Shown here: positions 10,730-22,690 of the stretch, in pieces
Numbering within the stretch: the stretch's first letter is position 1
Layout of the letters: the number at the start of each line of letters is the position of its first letter
Assembly (NCBI RefSeq): GCF_036785885.1
Contig: NC_092320.1
Coordinates: 24,057,557 to 24,121,556, forward strand
Length of the DNA stretch: 64,000 nt
Direction of reading: 5' to 3'
Origin: Coffea arabica
Lineage: Eukaryota > Streptophyta > Magnoliopsida > Gentianales > Rubiaceae
Program-made: the position numbers and the translations under genes
Notes under the pieces: generated by a model
Told to the model about the DNA's origin: nothing
What the model saw: the letters and a program-made list of their open reading frames with translations, nothing else
The model's database searches: none

Positions 10730-12380
10730 GGTTCATCTAGAATTCTAGACATTGATAATTATAGATGGCCGAGACGGAAGGTTACTTAACAAAGAAAAAA
10801 CTGCTAAAAATTTTGTAGGGAATCAGAGACAATGAGCTCACTTGTATGATGTATCCTAGTAGCTGCGGGTCTTTTGGTTATAATGGTGTGATAGTTGATC
10901 AAACTCAAGAAAATATCGTATCGATCATTTCCTTTAAGAGTTTTGTTTCTTTACTTTGTCACTATAAGGGCCTTTTTTTTTTTGACCTGCCATCCTTCTC
11001 CGTATTATTTCTACTTCCAACCGTCAAATCTAGGATACCTGGTAGGGAAGAGAGCGTTAGGAGTTTTTTTCTGACCGGTGGACCAATCCCGGTGGTTAGG
11101 AGGACTTTCTTGGTTTAGTGACAAGGATAGAATGCTTGGGTCTCTCATTCTCCTTAGACGTGGCTTTTTTTCCTCCTGGCATTGCCGGGGTCATCAAGCT
11201 GGTAGAAGTAATTTTACTAGTTTCATCTACCTTAGACGTCACATTCTTTCTTTTGCCGGGGTCGTCAAGCTGGTAGAAGAAATTTTGTAAGGAACTGAGA
11301 TTGTAGAGCAATTCTGGCCAACAAAGGCGTGCTTGAATATTGGGCTTTTTCTCCAAGCAAGAAAAACCAAAAAATTGACAGCATGATCAACAGCTTTCAA
11401 ATCCTGTATCTATCACTCATGTGTTGCGCTTCAGAAACTTGTATGCTATCGAATTCCTTAAGAAATTAATATATTTAAACTCGTCTCAAATTTCCATGGC
11501 TCAAGATATTCTCGTTTCTTTCTTCAGAATATAATATAACAAAAGTTTAAATGTAGTACAACTGAATTAGAATATAGTGTAATGAAAATTAAAATAAATA
11601 TTTTGTCTCAAAATAGATATATACAACAAAAAAAATATAAATATACACAAAATCATGTATAATATACAACAATCACATAATTGTATCCGATTCCCCACTA
11701 TATACGTCAAAGACTTAAAGTTGCTTTTCGTGCCTCCTGATTTTGAATTGGCAGGTCTCTGCGTATACCCCTTCTAGAAGCAACCTAACTTTTTTATTTG
11801 AGTTCAGAAGCAACATAGCTCAATAGCAGTACCGGTAAAAATTCTACGATTTGGTGTCCCATTGCCAACTTTGATCAAAGTATGAACCCACCATGTCCAC
11901 GTCAAGTACACTAGAAGACTATAGCTCCTCTGATGAAATCAATTTATTTGCTTTCACTTTCTAGGATCATACCGTCTTTACTGGTGCATGAGCTGCCCAC
12001 GTATACGGTACACCTTCAAATTAAAGAATATAATTGGCGAACATTTTCTAAACGCCTTCCATCACCGGGCACCGACTGCAGTCCCTCAAACACAAAGGCC
12101 TTAAGATCTAACGTCACTATTTTCGGAGAAAATTCTAAATTCTCAAAATAAAAAAAATCAAGAGAAGATCTAGTACACTTGTACCATATAAATGAAGTAA
12201 TAAACGTTGGTCCTTGTATTAGATTTCCATTTTTGTTTCCTAGCACCTACCGTTGTAGGTTTATCAATTTTTGTTTTAAAAATCATTCTAGCCCAGAAAA
12301 GTCATCAAGTTTTTTCTTTTTCCTTTTTGGTAAATCTTTTTCTTTCTAAATGTCATGAAGTCATTATAGTCTTCAAGACT
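10730..12380. other. Non-coding stretch upstream of the dioxygenase gene
   Basis: No gene can be supported. It holds an imperfect direct repeat at 11152-11287 (described separately) and otherwise AT-rich sequence. Short open stretches on both strands lack motifs. Confidence 0.4.
11152..11287. repeat. Imperfect tandem repeat, two units of about 60-78 bp
   Basis: The unit starts CCTTAGACGT and contains GCCGGGGTC and CAAGCTGGTAGAAG before an A/T-rich end. It appears at 11152-11215 and again at 11230-11287, with the second copy slightly shorter. Function unknown. Confidence 0.7.
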
Positions 12381-13187
12381 ATTATATATGCTCTATGGAA
12401 ATGGAAAGGCATAAATCTAAGATGTAAAGGACAAAAGGTTGGCGACATATTGGATAGTGTCGATGAAAGTAATGGCATATGAAACAAAAAAGAAAAACAC
12501 TAGCAAAGGCACATGTTATAAGAATTAGACAAAACACATACAAAGTTAAACATGAAAACGGTGATGAATACATTCATCCTAGATCCTTCTGCATGAAGAG
12601 AACACCATCAACTTCTTCTAAGATGTCCCATCCACTTAATCTGACTTACTCAGATTACCTCCAAATAATAGCCTCAGAATAAAAGCAAAATGAGGTACAC
12701 ATCTTTCCGGAACAAGTTTCATCGAATGCCTTGAAAGCAATATTGATGTGGAACACATTGGTAGGACATTTCAGGACAAAATGGATCGAGCAAAGGGAGG
12801 AAAGAAGCATGTCACGTGCAGCTGACTTCATCACCGGCACCAGACTTCGTGTGGTTGTTGTCTGACGATAATTGGTCTCAAAACCAGCGCCATATCCAAC
12901 GTCGGCCATTGTCCGTTTCAATTTTTATTTTTAAATTCTTTTCCATTTTGATTGTAATTTCATATCCTTTTTCAATTAGACTTTGTTGCTTATACATAGG
13001 GATGTATTAAGGCTTTGTTTATTAGACTTTTATCAACTTTAATAAAATTATCTTGGTTTTTGCCAATTTCTCTCAAGTTCCTTCAAGATTTAAGATTCTT
13101 GTGAATTTTCTCAAGAGTTGATCATGAATCGCTCCTTTGTTTCCTTCGGGAATCATTTGTGAAATAATTTCTACCCGCTTTTGCATC
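12380..13187 (+). repeat. Ty3/gypsy 5' LTR, 3' portion
   Basis: Inferred because it directly precedes a primer-binding-site-like sequence at 13189 and a gag start. The sequence ends GCATCA just before the PBS. It includes a transcript-leader-like AT-rich zone. The 5' border is not visible, so the start given is approximate. Confidence 0.45.
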
Positions 13188-13188
13188 A

Positions 13189-13206
13189 GTTGGTACCATA
13201 GCAGGT
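13189..13206 (+). other. Primer-binding site (tRNA-Met-like)
   Basis: TTGGTACCATAGCAGG resembles the common plant PBS TGGTATCAGAGC, complementary to initiator tRNA-Met, with a few changes. It lies about 25 bp before the gag-like frame. Confidence 0.6.
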
Positions 13207-13230
13207 TTCTCCTATTCCTAAATTATATCA

Positions 13231-13692
13231 ATGGCTGTTAACAAATCCAGTTATGGATCTTCTGTCTCTAAAACTGAAGTGCAGATTCAAAATGAACATT
13301 TGGATCATTTGGAGTGTGTTTGCAACAATTTCTGAAGTCATTTCAATGACTTTGAAACTCATTTTACTTGTGTGCAAGGAGACCTTGACATGCTGATTCA
13401 ACACTTGGGTTTGCCAGACAACTGGGGACAAAATCAGCAAGGTGATCGAGATGGGAGAGTGCCTCTTGACCAGACCTCGTCAATGTGAAACAACCAAATC
13501 CATGTAGAGATCGGACCAATGATAATCCTCATAGAGACAAGGAATATAAGGGTGACTCGTCTGAGAACGGGATAGTTCTTGCTTTTGGCTGCGAGAACTG
13601 CAATCAAAGAGGTTTTCAACGTTGATTGCTGGAACTAAAGGAATTCAAGTTAAAGGTCAATGTCCCATGTTTCAATGGTAACTTGGGCATAG
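13231..13692 (+). pseudogene. Ty3/gypsy gag fragment, broken
   Basis: Frame from the ATG at 13231: MAVNKSSYGSSVSKTEVQ..., with stops after about 36 and 85 codons. After a frame change it ends with ELKEFKLKVNVPCFNGNLGI followed by EN. That last phrase is the typical start of the retrotransposon gag capsid domain (KVDIPxFNGNLxxEDFLDW). The fragment stops abruptly where the LTR at 13698 begins, so the rest of gag-pol is gone. Confidence 0.65.
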
Positions 13693-13697
13693 AGAAC

Positions 13698-15687
13698 TGA
13701 TAAGTTTGTATTTTGAGTGATTTAAGTGTATTTTATTATTTAGTTTTGGTCTGCTTTAGTCATTTTTATAGCTAATTAATTAGGTTTCTAGTGAAGTTTA
13801 CATTTTGTGATTCAAAGTGTGAAAAATTGCATTTCTATGAATTAAAATAATAAAAACTTTATATTTTGTAGGTTTCAATCATTCAATTATCAAATGGAAT
13901 GAATTGAAAAGATATTTGGATGTATGCTGATGATTTAAAGAGAATATGAAGTGCAAAATGATCATAAGATGAAATGCAATCAAGTATAAAAGAAAGGGAG
14001 TTTGACAGTTTTAACATCTGTTGGTATTTCGACTATATCTCGAGCTATAAGTATCAGATTGAGGTAATTCTTGAGACATTTTGAAACTAACACGTATCTC
14101 TATAATTATTGTGAGATATCAAAATCGTTCATGAATTTCCTAGTCAAAATGTCAGAATATAGTTGGTCATTTCTGTTGTCAAAAACTAAAACAAGGTTTT
14201 GACTAGTCAAAGTTATTTTGGTAATTTCTTAGTATACAGAACTCCAAATTGGATTATTCTTAAAGCGTTGGAAAGCTAACTCAAAGGTTACAACTTTCAT
14301 GTTTTATACAAGAGCTAGTTCAGCTTCTATCGTCAAAAAAATATCAGTGGAATTTGGTGCAAATATGGAGCAAAGTTGAAGACTGATTAGAAATGAGAAA
14401 ACCTGCACGAGAGGACAATTCGTGACCCAATACACGACCTTAGCCCATGTTTTGATGGTGCATATACGTATTTTTGCTGCTTTACAGTTGGAATTAGTTG
14501 CACTTCAACTTGCGGTTCTTTCCCACTACTTTTGAACCAATTTTCTGAATGGATTTTAGCTGGAAAGTGAAAGAGGCATTTTGAAATTTTGGAGAAACAA
14601 CTTTTGGGAATCTCAAGACACAACTAGCACTAACTTTAACAACTCATTTGTTGCTTGAATTTCTCTATAAATAGGTGTCTTAGAGAACATTTTTCATAAC
14701 TTTGGAAGGCTAAAGACACTACCAAAAATGTAGTCTTCACTAGTTTTTCTTAGTTCATTAGTATAGTATAATTAGTGTAGTTTATCTATCTTGTATTTGT
14801 AGCTAGATTTGGATGAATATTAAGGAACAAGATGGAGAATTGAAACTCATGTGACAAAGGTGACTTCTCTCCTATCACTTTCTTTTTTGTATTTGAGTTC
14901 ATGTTTAACTATAATACAAGTATGGTATTTTCTTTCATTCTCTTCATGTTTTACTAAAGTTTATGGCTTGAGTTATGGATGAACTTTCTATAATTTGTTA
15001 TTGATGTTTAATTGGTTATTTGATGATATTATTTTGAACAAGTTATTTAACACTTTTGCTTATCTAATCATGATTAACTGGCCATTAATTGTGAAAATCT
15101 TAAGGTATTAAGTTTGCAATGAGAGTTGAAATTTAACACTAGTTCAAGAAAGTGTTAAACGTAGGGAGTACACTCACAAGAGTAGAGGTGTATTTATGTG
15201 GCTTTAGTGACTTGTTTCATCTAATGTTATAGAAGAAATGAGGTTGTAAATTAATTTCATAACCATGAGAGTAGGTATGACTTAGTTATAAGTATAGGTG
15301 ATTCACTATGAGAGTAGGTTTCATATGTATTAGGAAATTACATCGTAACGAGCCAAGATAATAACATTCAATTAACCGATAATTTCACTTGTAAGAGTAG
15401 TGAGACATTCCATAGCTCTAGGAGCTTTCTATTGTTACTTTTATTACTTTTGTTTCATGTTTATAGTGTAGATTTAATTTTTGCACTTGTAATAGCTTAA
15501 ATAATAAAGGAGTTCAAAAACCATCGGTAATTGACAATCTTTCCTGTGGATTCCACCCTTAATATCCTATACTCAATCACAACCTATATACTTGTAGAAA
15601 ATCGCATGTGGGGTATTTAAAATTTTAGAAATGCAAAGCTTGACTGTAAAATGAGTTAAATTATTATATGCATATGCTCGCTCATCA
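13698..15687 (+). repeat. Athila-type LTR, about 2 kb (copy A)
   Basis: It begins TGATAAGTTTG and ends GCTCGCTCATCA. It is homologous over its whole length to the inverted copy at 57420-59410. A TATA motif in CTCTATAAATAGG lies at 14665. No PBS follows and no matching 5-bp duplication flanks it (AGAAC on the left, CTATT on the right). It is therefore a recombined or truncated LTR rather than a clean solo LTR. It interrupts the gypsy gag fragment on its left. Confidence 0.75.
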
Positions 15688-16063
15688 CTATTAAACAAGT
15701 ACAAGGTCTTTAGTTTGCTCTATTATCTAGACTAATATCAAATTAAAAGCAATAAAAAGCAATTATTTCACTAATTAATATTCTAAATTAACTTGTATAG
15801 AAAAATAAATGGAGAAAATGCACCAAAACTAAAGTTTAAGGGTGTAGAATCCATTGTAATGGTCTAAAAATACAAGTAAATAAATTTACCTCTTTTTACT
15901 ACTTTTTACTAACTAGGGATTTATTTCCAACAGTAATCAAAACTCATTCTCATGATGTATGATATTAACTAGCCTAGTCTTCCTTAGTCTCATGGTAAAG
16001 ATGTAAATCTAGTTCATTTAATACATGAAATGTTCAAGCAAATTAACTTAATTGTACCTCTAC
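15688..16063. other. AT-rich spacer between two LTRs
   Basis: No coding sequence. Some phrases resemble inverted LTR sequence like that at 23880-23960, but the match is too weak to assign. Confidence 0.35.
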
Positions 16064-17693
16064 AGATAGGGTGTAAATTGTAGTGTGTTTATAGGTAAAA
16101 GTTGCTAGGTAACCATGTTATTTGAGCTTTATTTTGTATAGAAATTACTTAATTTTGCTTGTATATTGTTCTAATAAGTGAAAAGCTCAGTTGAAGTGAA
16201 AATGAATAAAAAAACATGGTATGAAGAAGCAATGAAAGAGGAAAAAAGTCAAGAGGAATGGGTTTGGCAGGATTGACACATTTCAGTATTTTGGTGATAA
16301 CTTAAGCTACACAAATCTAATTGAGATGATTCTTGATTCAGTTCGAAGCTCTGAGAATTCTTTATGAGATATCAAAGTCTAATTCTCAAGTTTTCATAGT
16401 CAAAAATCCAAATTACTGAAGTCTAGTTGTGCTGTGATGCTTTTGCAACCAGGTCTCAGTATTTTAGGCATATCTCAGTGCCCAGACTTTTAAATAACTT
16501 GATTCTTGTGGTGTTGGAAAGTCTATTCAAAGAACTACAACTTTTGTATTTTTAGAAAGAATTGATTCTACCTATTTGATGGAGTTTTGAGGCTTTCAAA
16601 AGTGATCCACGTGCTGACCGGTACGGATCCACTGGCGGATCCATGTTCAGCGCCGGACTTCACAAATGACTTCACGCCGAACATCTCTAGACCCTTTTAT
16701 GCTTTGTGCTTAGTCCAATGACCAGCACCAAACATTGGCCTGGTCTTCATCGCATAAATGTGCAAAAATACGATTTTTTGAGTCCAATAGAGCCTATTCC
16801 TACCCTGTTTAGGATATATCTTCAAGAAACTATAAATAGGGGTTCTTTAGGTCATTTTTAGGGTAAAAAACATTAGTCTATCCTAGTTTAACATCTTTTT
16901 ATAATTTATTCTTGAGAGATCAAGATCAAATGGAGGCGAATCAAGGAGCGCGCAAAGAGAAGATTGGAGCAAGTAACTGAGAAGTTTTCTTACTCTTTCT
17001 CTTATCTTTGTAGCAACTTTTTGAATTCGTGGTTTTAACCTCTAAATCATGTTGAACTAAATTGTTCCTAGGGTTAGAATTTTAATGAAAGAATTTGATT
17101 AATTTTTCTAGTTTAATTTCTTGCCTTTTACTATGATTTATTTATCTTGTTCTTAATGCGTGTTTATGCATGATTACCATGAACATTAATGTTGGGTTTG
17201 TATCAAATTGAGAAAAGAAATACAACCGTGTACTAGACAGATAAACACATAGAGACTAATCACGAGAGTAAGTTGGGGTATGTGTGATGCACCTATGTCA
17301 CTGGGAATCTTAATGGGTTCAATTGAACTCTTATAACCATCAAGAGAGGCATAGGATTTAATTAAACACACTTTAGATGCATCAAGAGGTGGTCTAAAAT
17401 ATAGTTGTGTGATGCATTCATAACTTGGTAAGAAATTAACTAGATAATTGATTCAAATTCTAAATTAAACCTAAAACCCTAGACTCACGTCTATTGTTTT
17501 CTCACCACTACTTTATTTAAATTGATTGTTTCTTTTATTGCTTAGAAAATACACTCCTTAAATTATAATTTTGTTATTTTGTTAGAATAATTAAAGTAGA
17601 AAATTAACTCATCCATGTGGGTTCGACCTTGAAATACTCCAAGTAAATTATTACTACAATTGACCCTATGCATTTGCAGGAATTTGTCGATCA
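16064..17693 (+). repeat. 5' LTR of the Athila-type element
   Basis: It starts at AGATAGGGTGTAAATTG (TG mutated to AG compared with the 3' copy TGATAGGG) and ends GTCGATCA, giving TGAT...ATCA inverted ends. A TATA motif, CTATAAATAGGGG, lies near 16830. It is about 1630 bp long. Confidence 0.8.
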
Positions 17694-17720
17694 AGCTTTT
17701 AGCACAGTTGCCAGGGAACG
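17694..17720 (+). other. Athila-type primer-binding site
   Basis: TTTTAGCACAGTTGCCAGGG corresponds to the Athila/Tat PBS TTTTGGCGCCGTTGCCGGGG, with mutations at CpG-like positions. It directly follows the LTR end. Confidence 0.75.
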
Positions 17721-17826
17721 ACGCTTAATTTTTCTACTTTGGTATTTTTTATTTTATTTTTTATCTTATTTTGCTTGTAGTTCTTCACTTTTAGTTTTGA
17801 TTTTTCTTGCTTATGTGATTGGTGTA

Positions 17827-18924
17827 TGACCCAATTTCAAAAAGGCGATTTGGATTTTGATCCAAAAATTGAAAAAACTGCAAAGTATTTGAGGAAGCAA
17901 ACTCGCTTGCAAAAACAAACTTTGCAACTATCTTTCACTAGGATTTCATATTACCTTAGAAATAGTTGAGTCAAGCAATTCTGACGATGAAGAAATGGCT
18001 GAGGAAAACAGAAATAATGGCAATAATCAACAGTAGGTAGTGCAACCACCTGCAGGACTTCGCCTTTGGGACATCCAACATCTTGTAATCATGGCTTTTT
18101 CCCACTACATCAAGCTAAGTGGTGAAGCAAGGAATTATGAGTTCAAAACTGTACACTTCAGCATGTTGCCTGCTTTCCATGGTTTAGCCAATGAAGACCC
18201 GCTCTCTTTCATAAGGAAATTTTATTTGGTTCTTCAAACTTTCCATTTGATTGGAGTCTCAGAAGATGACTTACGAATGAGGTGCTTCCCTTATTGTCTC
18301 AAGGATCGTGCAAAATCTTGGTTATTTCATCTAGCTGAAAGATCTTTGAGGGCATGGGAAGATATTTATAACATCTTTATGACCAAGTACTACTCACCTT
18401 AGAAGACCATCGATTTAAGAAACAAGATTTGCATATTTTCTCAAATAGAAGGAAAGCCAATACATGAAGTATGGGAGCACTTTAAGCTACTAGTTTCTCA
18501 ATGTCCTCACTACCAATATTCATTACTGCTGCAAGTGTAATTTTTTTATGATGTGTTGACCTTAACAACCCAAAATATGGTGGATATTGCAGCAGGAGGG
18601 TATATTGGTGACAAAATTCCGAAGGAATTAGTTAGTCTCTATGAATTGTTTGCTAGCAGTTCTCAATAAAAAGCAATTTGAGGTAAGAGAGTAGGAGTGC
18701 ATGAGGTGAATGTGCCACAGTATTTGGGTTCACAGGTAGCTGAGTTGAGTCATCAAATGCAACAGCTCTTAAATCGAGTAGCTCAATCTCAAGAATCATG
18801 TGCTTATTGTCACATGTATGGCCATTCTGCTGCTAGTTGCTATAATAGAGATCCTCCCACCATGGTAGAAAATGTTAATTTCACTGAAGCATATGGTGGG
18901 CAGAAGTTTGTAGTTAATGAATGA
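17827..18924 (+). pseudogene. Athila-type gag, one frame with several stops
   Basis: A single frame runs from MTQFQKGDLDFDPKIEKTAK (17827) through an internal ATG at 17995 to 18924. It carries in-frame stops at about 17968, 18034, 18400, 18538, 18667 and 18679. The open block at 18040-18402 holds the capsid core (FKTVHFSMLPAFHGLANEDP, FIRKFYLVL, MRCFPYCLKDRAKSWLF), as in the Retrotrans_gag domain. Near the end is a single zinc knuckle, CAYCHMYGHSAASC (C-x2-C-x4-H-x4-C). Stops rather than frameshifts dominate, suggesting decay by C-to-T changes. Confidence 0.85.
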
Positions 18925-19191
18925 TCCTTTTTCCACCACATATAATGAAGGATGGAGAAACCATCTTAACTTTTCATGGAAGGATCAAGAGGTTAGGCCT
19001 ATGGGACCACCTGGGTTTCAAAATTTGTAACAACCTTCTCAATATCCTCCTCAACCTACTCAGGAGAAGAAGTCCAATGTTGAAGAAATGATGTTGTAGT
19101 ACATGCAAAAGGTAGACCAAAAGATGAACCGGTTTGATAAACTTGCTCAATCTCAACAAACCTCCATTCAAATGAAAGGCAAGTTGGTTAG

Positions 19192-19530
19192 TTGGTAAAG
19201 GCAATAACTAAAAGGGTACTAGGAAAATTGCCTAACAGCACTAAGGTGAACCCAAAAGAAACTACTATGGCTGTGACTCTTCGTTCAGGCAAAGTATTGG
19301 ATGATCCTATCATTAAACCCAAGACTAAACCAAGTGAAAAGCAAGATAGGAGCAGAATTGCTATTGAAAGTGAAGGAATTGGAGATTCAGAGAATGGCTC
19401 ATGCAAAAAGACTCAAGGTGAAGATAATCAATGTATGAAGGTGCTTAAGGTGAAAACTTATGTGTCGCCCATCCTTTTCCCCCAAAGATTTAAGAAAAAG
19501 CAACTGACAAGCAATATCAAAAGTTTGTAG
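19192..19530 (+). pseudogene. Athila-type gag-protease linker
   Basis: It contains KLPNSTKVNPKE and MAVTLRSGKVLDDP. The phrase AVTLRSGK is a fixed marker between gag and protease in Athila elements. It lies in the same overall order but a different frame from the protease that follows. Confidence 0.75.
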
Positions 19531-19556
19531 AGTTACTCAAGAAACTTCTAGTAAAC

Positions 19557-20333
19557 ATGCCTTGTTCTAAAGTTCTTGCTAATATACCTGCTTATGCAAA
19601 GTTCTTGAAGGAGATAGTGTCTAATACAAAGAAGTTAGAAGACTTTGCAGAGATGTCTCTTATTGAGGAATGTAGTGCAGTGCTACAAAATCATCTTCCT
19701 ATCAAGATGAAAGATCTAGGGAGTTTTACTGTGCCTTGTCAATTTGAACATATTCTTGTTGATAAATGTCTATGTGACCTTGGATCTAGTGTTAATTTGA
19801 TGGCTCTACCATTTTTCAAGAAATTAAACTTTGCCAATTTGGGGCCTACTCAAGTGATTCTACAATTGACTGATCGTTCAGTGCATTATCCTATTGGTAT
19901 TATAGAAGATCTATTAGTTAAATTCGATAAATTTTATTTTTCTGCTGATTTTCTTGTTCTTGACATGGAGGAGGATATTTCTATGCAAATTATCCTTGAT
20001 AGAGGATTTTTAGCTACTGGATGGGCTAATATAGACTTACTTGAAGGAAAATTGACTTTAAGGGTTGGTAAAGAAAAAGAAGAATTTAATGTTTTTGAAC
20101 CCTTAAAATACCCTTCGTACGAGGAGTCTTGTTCCTATATTACTATTTCTAACGATTTGTATGGTGAAAAATATGCATTACAACAAGATGTAGAGGTCAC
20201 CCCCTTGCAAAATCATCATGCATATTTTTCTTCAATAGTTCAAAAGTACAATGGAGATGTGAAAAATTATGCAAAATCGCAGGCACATGCTAAGGAAATT
20301 GTGAAATCATCCGAACCATTTCATCCACCATAA
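19557..20333 (+). pseudogene. Athila-type aspartic protease
   Basis: An open stretch of 258 codons. The active-site loop is CDLGSSVNLM with Asp74 (canonical DLGASVNLMP), followed by LTDRSVHYPIGIIEDLLVK and FSADFLVLDMEED. The second loop, IILDRGFLAT, corresponds to ILGRPFLAT. These are the retroviral-type aspartic protease signatures of Athila pol. The catalytic Asp is present, and the ILG to ILD and P to G changes are unusual. The frame ends with an apparently ordinary stop, and no RT follows. Confidence 0.85.
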
Positions 20334-21657
20334 TCATTTGTGACCCTATCTGGTTGAAAATGTTAAACATAGCGCTTCTCGGGAGACAACCCAATTTTCT
20401 TTTTAATTTCATTTAATAATTTTCTTTGTTTAGGATAATGGTGGTGTTTATTTGCTTACAATTTTATTGCTTTCTAGTTTGGGTTATTTGGTGGTGTATT
20501 GAACTCCTATTTGTAGTGTTTTCTTGTCTTTTCATAGGTTGGTAGGATGGCTTCCTGAACTTGCCTATTGAATAGTAATTAGCAACTTCTCGCACCCCAC
20601 TTGATCTTTGGCACTTCATTTGTTATCAGAGGAGCTTCACTTTCACCTCTTTTCTTGTTATTATTTCCTTATTTTATCCCCAACATTGAGGACAATGTTG
20701 TCTTAAGTGTGGAGGAGGAGTAAATGGGTGAAGTAAAATTTTTGAAATTTTGGGCTAAAATTTTTCAAATTTTTATTGTTGAGTCCCTGATAGGCAATGG
20801 CCTATATTTTGAGTATTATTGTTAAAGTGATATGTGTATGAATCTATTAAGTCTTAAATGATATTGATTTAAAGTGCTTCTTTGGTGAATATTTGGTACT
20901 TTGAGACTTTTTAAAATTTGGCTAACTTTTCTAGACATTGTAAATATTTTTCAAATATTTTTCTTGTGAATCTAGCCTAATTATTAATTTTAGTTCTCCA
21001 TATTATTGGGATATGAAATAGGCTTTTATATTCTTATTTGTGCTTATATGCTTATCTTGCTTAGTTGAAGTATACTCCACTAGTTGTCGTTGCTCAGTAA
21101 CCAGAGGTCTTCAACTAGAAGTGTCGACTTCGCGTCAAAAAGTGGCAATAGCTATGAGTATGTGATTTTTAACAGTGAAAAGCTTAGTAACCGGGCTCTT
21201 TCATTAAGGAGATGTTGGAGTTCGCGTCAAAAGGTTTAAACGGCTAAGAATTAAGTGTATTACCCTAGTTAAAATGTGAAAAATTTTAAGTGTGGGGGAA
21301 TTTAAAGAAAAATAAAGAGAAAAATATGAAACAAAAAAGAAACAAAATTATGTGGATATAATAATGGTCTATGGATCCATATAGTTATATGTTTGAGATT
21401 TTGTGTAATAGTTGGGCCATTTGTAAGAAAATGCTTGTTAAATATTTTATATTCCTAATTTAGTTAACCAGAGTTGAAAGTGTCGATGATGTTTAAAGGT
21501 AATCGAAGAACCATAACTTTGATTTTCACTATTAGCACTTGACACTTGTTTAGAATGGTTGATTTAATAATGGTAGTCTTGAATATAGCCATTGTTTGGA
21601 TTTAATAGATTTTATTCTTGTACTTGAGGACAAGCATGGACTAAGTGTGGAGGAGTT
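20334..21657 (+). other. Non-coding 3' region of the Athila-type element with polypurine tracts
   Basis: It contains the recurring Athila 3' phrase ATTGAGGACAATG...TAAGTGTGGAGGAGG at 20689-20730, AAGTGTGGGGGAA at 21290 and GAGGACAAGC...TAAGTGTGGAGGAG just before the 3' LTR. The last one is the likely polypurine tract for plus-strand priming. The paired TTCGCGTCAAAA phrases at about 21130 and 21220 mark an internal duplication. Confidence 0.65.
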
Positions 21658-22106
21658 TGATAGGGTGTAAATTGCAATGTGTTTATAGGTAAAAGTTGCT
21701 AGTAACCATGTTATTTGAGATTTATTTTGAACATAAACCACTTAATTTTGCTCGTATATTGTTCTAATAGGTGAAAAGCTCAATTCGAGGGAAAATGAAC
21801 CAAAAACATGGCATGAAGAAGTAATGAAAGAGGAAAAAGTCAAGAGGCATGGGTTTGGCAGGATTGACATGTTTCAGTATTTTGGTGATAACTTCACCTA
21901 CACAAATCCGATTGAGATGACTCTTGATTCAATTCGAAGCTACAAGAATTCTCCACAACTTTTATGAAGACATCAAAGTCCAGTTCTCAAGTTTTCATAG
22001 TCAAAAATTCAAATTATTGAAGTATAGTTGTGCAGCGATGCTCTTACGACCAGGTCTTAGTATTTTAGGCATATTTCAGTGCCCAGACTTCGAAATGACT
22101 TGAGCA
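21658..22106 (+). repeat. 3' LTR of the Athila-type element, truncated
   Basis: It starts TGATAGGGTGTAAATTG directly after a polypurine tract and matches the 5' LTR closely until about 22106. The remaining roughly 1.2 kb of the LTR is missing. Confidence 0.8.
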
Positions 22107-22690
22107 CTTGCTTTTCTCATCGTTTCTTTTCAGGCTTTCTAGGTCAGAGTAATTATCTTCTTTTTTTAGTTAAATTACTTAACAATAATACATAAACTGA
22201 AAATTTGATATACATGTGTTCCAATTGATAATTTGCTTTTGGGTATGATTTTAGATGTCAACCCATTTTAGGCTTTACTTAGGGTTTAGAAAATTGGTTC
22301 ACTTAGAGGCTAGTTCCTTCTATTCCTTCAATATGTGAGCATATCTCAAGGACTAGCTTTTGTTATCCTTGATTCTCATATTTTGATAACAATATTGGTG
22401 TCTAAAGTGATTATATCTTGATGAATAAAATTCCAACTTTTCATTTTCTTTTTAGTCATACATTTTCAATGGGTGTTTTGTTTGTGCTTAACTCCTATTG
22501 TCTACTTTGTGTGCTTCTCGATGAAACAGATGTTTGTGTATTTGGACAGCTGATTCTTAGTGTTCAATGATTCTAATAATTTGACCGTTAATAGTTCTGA
22601 TATTTAAATTGTATGCAAACTTGGTGTACTTAAGAGTTTGATTTGAGGGGGGTCAAAGGGGACTTTTCTGACACCACTTGTTGCCCTTAG
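22107..22690. other. Non-coding, no feature recognised
   Basis: T-rich sequence between the truncated 3' LTR and the inverted gypsy fragment. Nothing could be assigned. Confidence 0.35.

Larger units (their letters stand above)
16064..22106 (+). mobile_element. Athila-type Ty3/gypsy element lacking RT, RNase H and integrase
   Basis: 5' LTR 16064-17693, PBS 17694-17720, gag 17827-18924, a gag-protease linker, protease 19557-20333, a 1.3 kb non-coding 3' region with repeated polypurine motifs, then a 3' LTR starting at 21658. After the protease there is no trace of reverse transcriptase or integrase. The 3' LTR stops after about 449 bp, where its match to the 5' LTR ends (CAGTGCCCAGACTT...ACTTGA). 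The element could only ever have moved with proteins supplied in trans. Confidence 0.85.

Noticed and set aside
13693..15692. LTR copy A as a clean solo LTR
   Set aside because: The flanking 5-mers AGAAC and CTATT do not match, unlike copy B.
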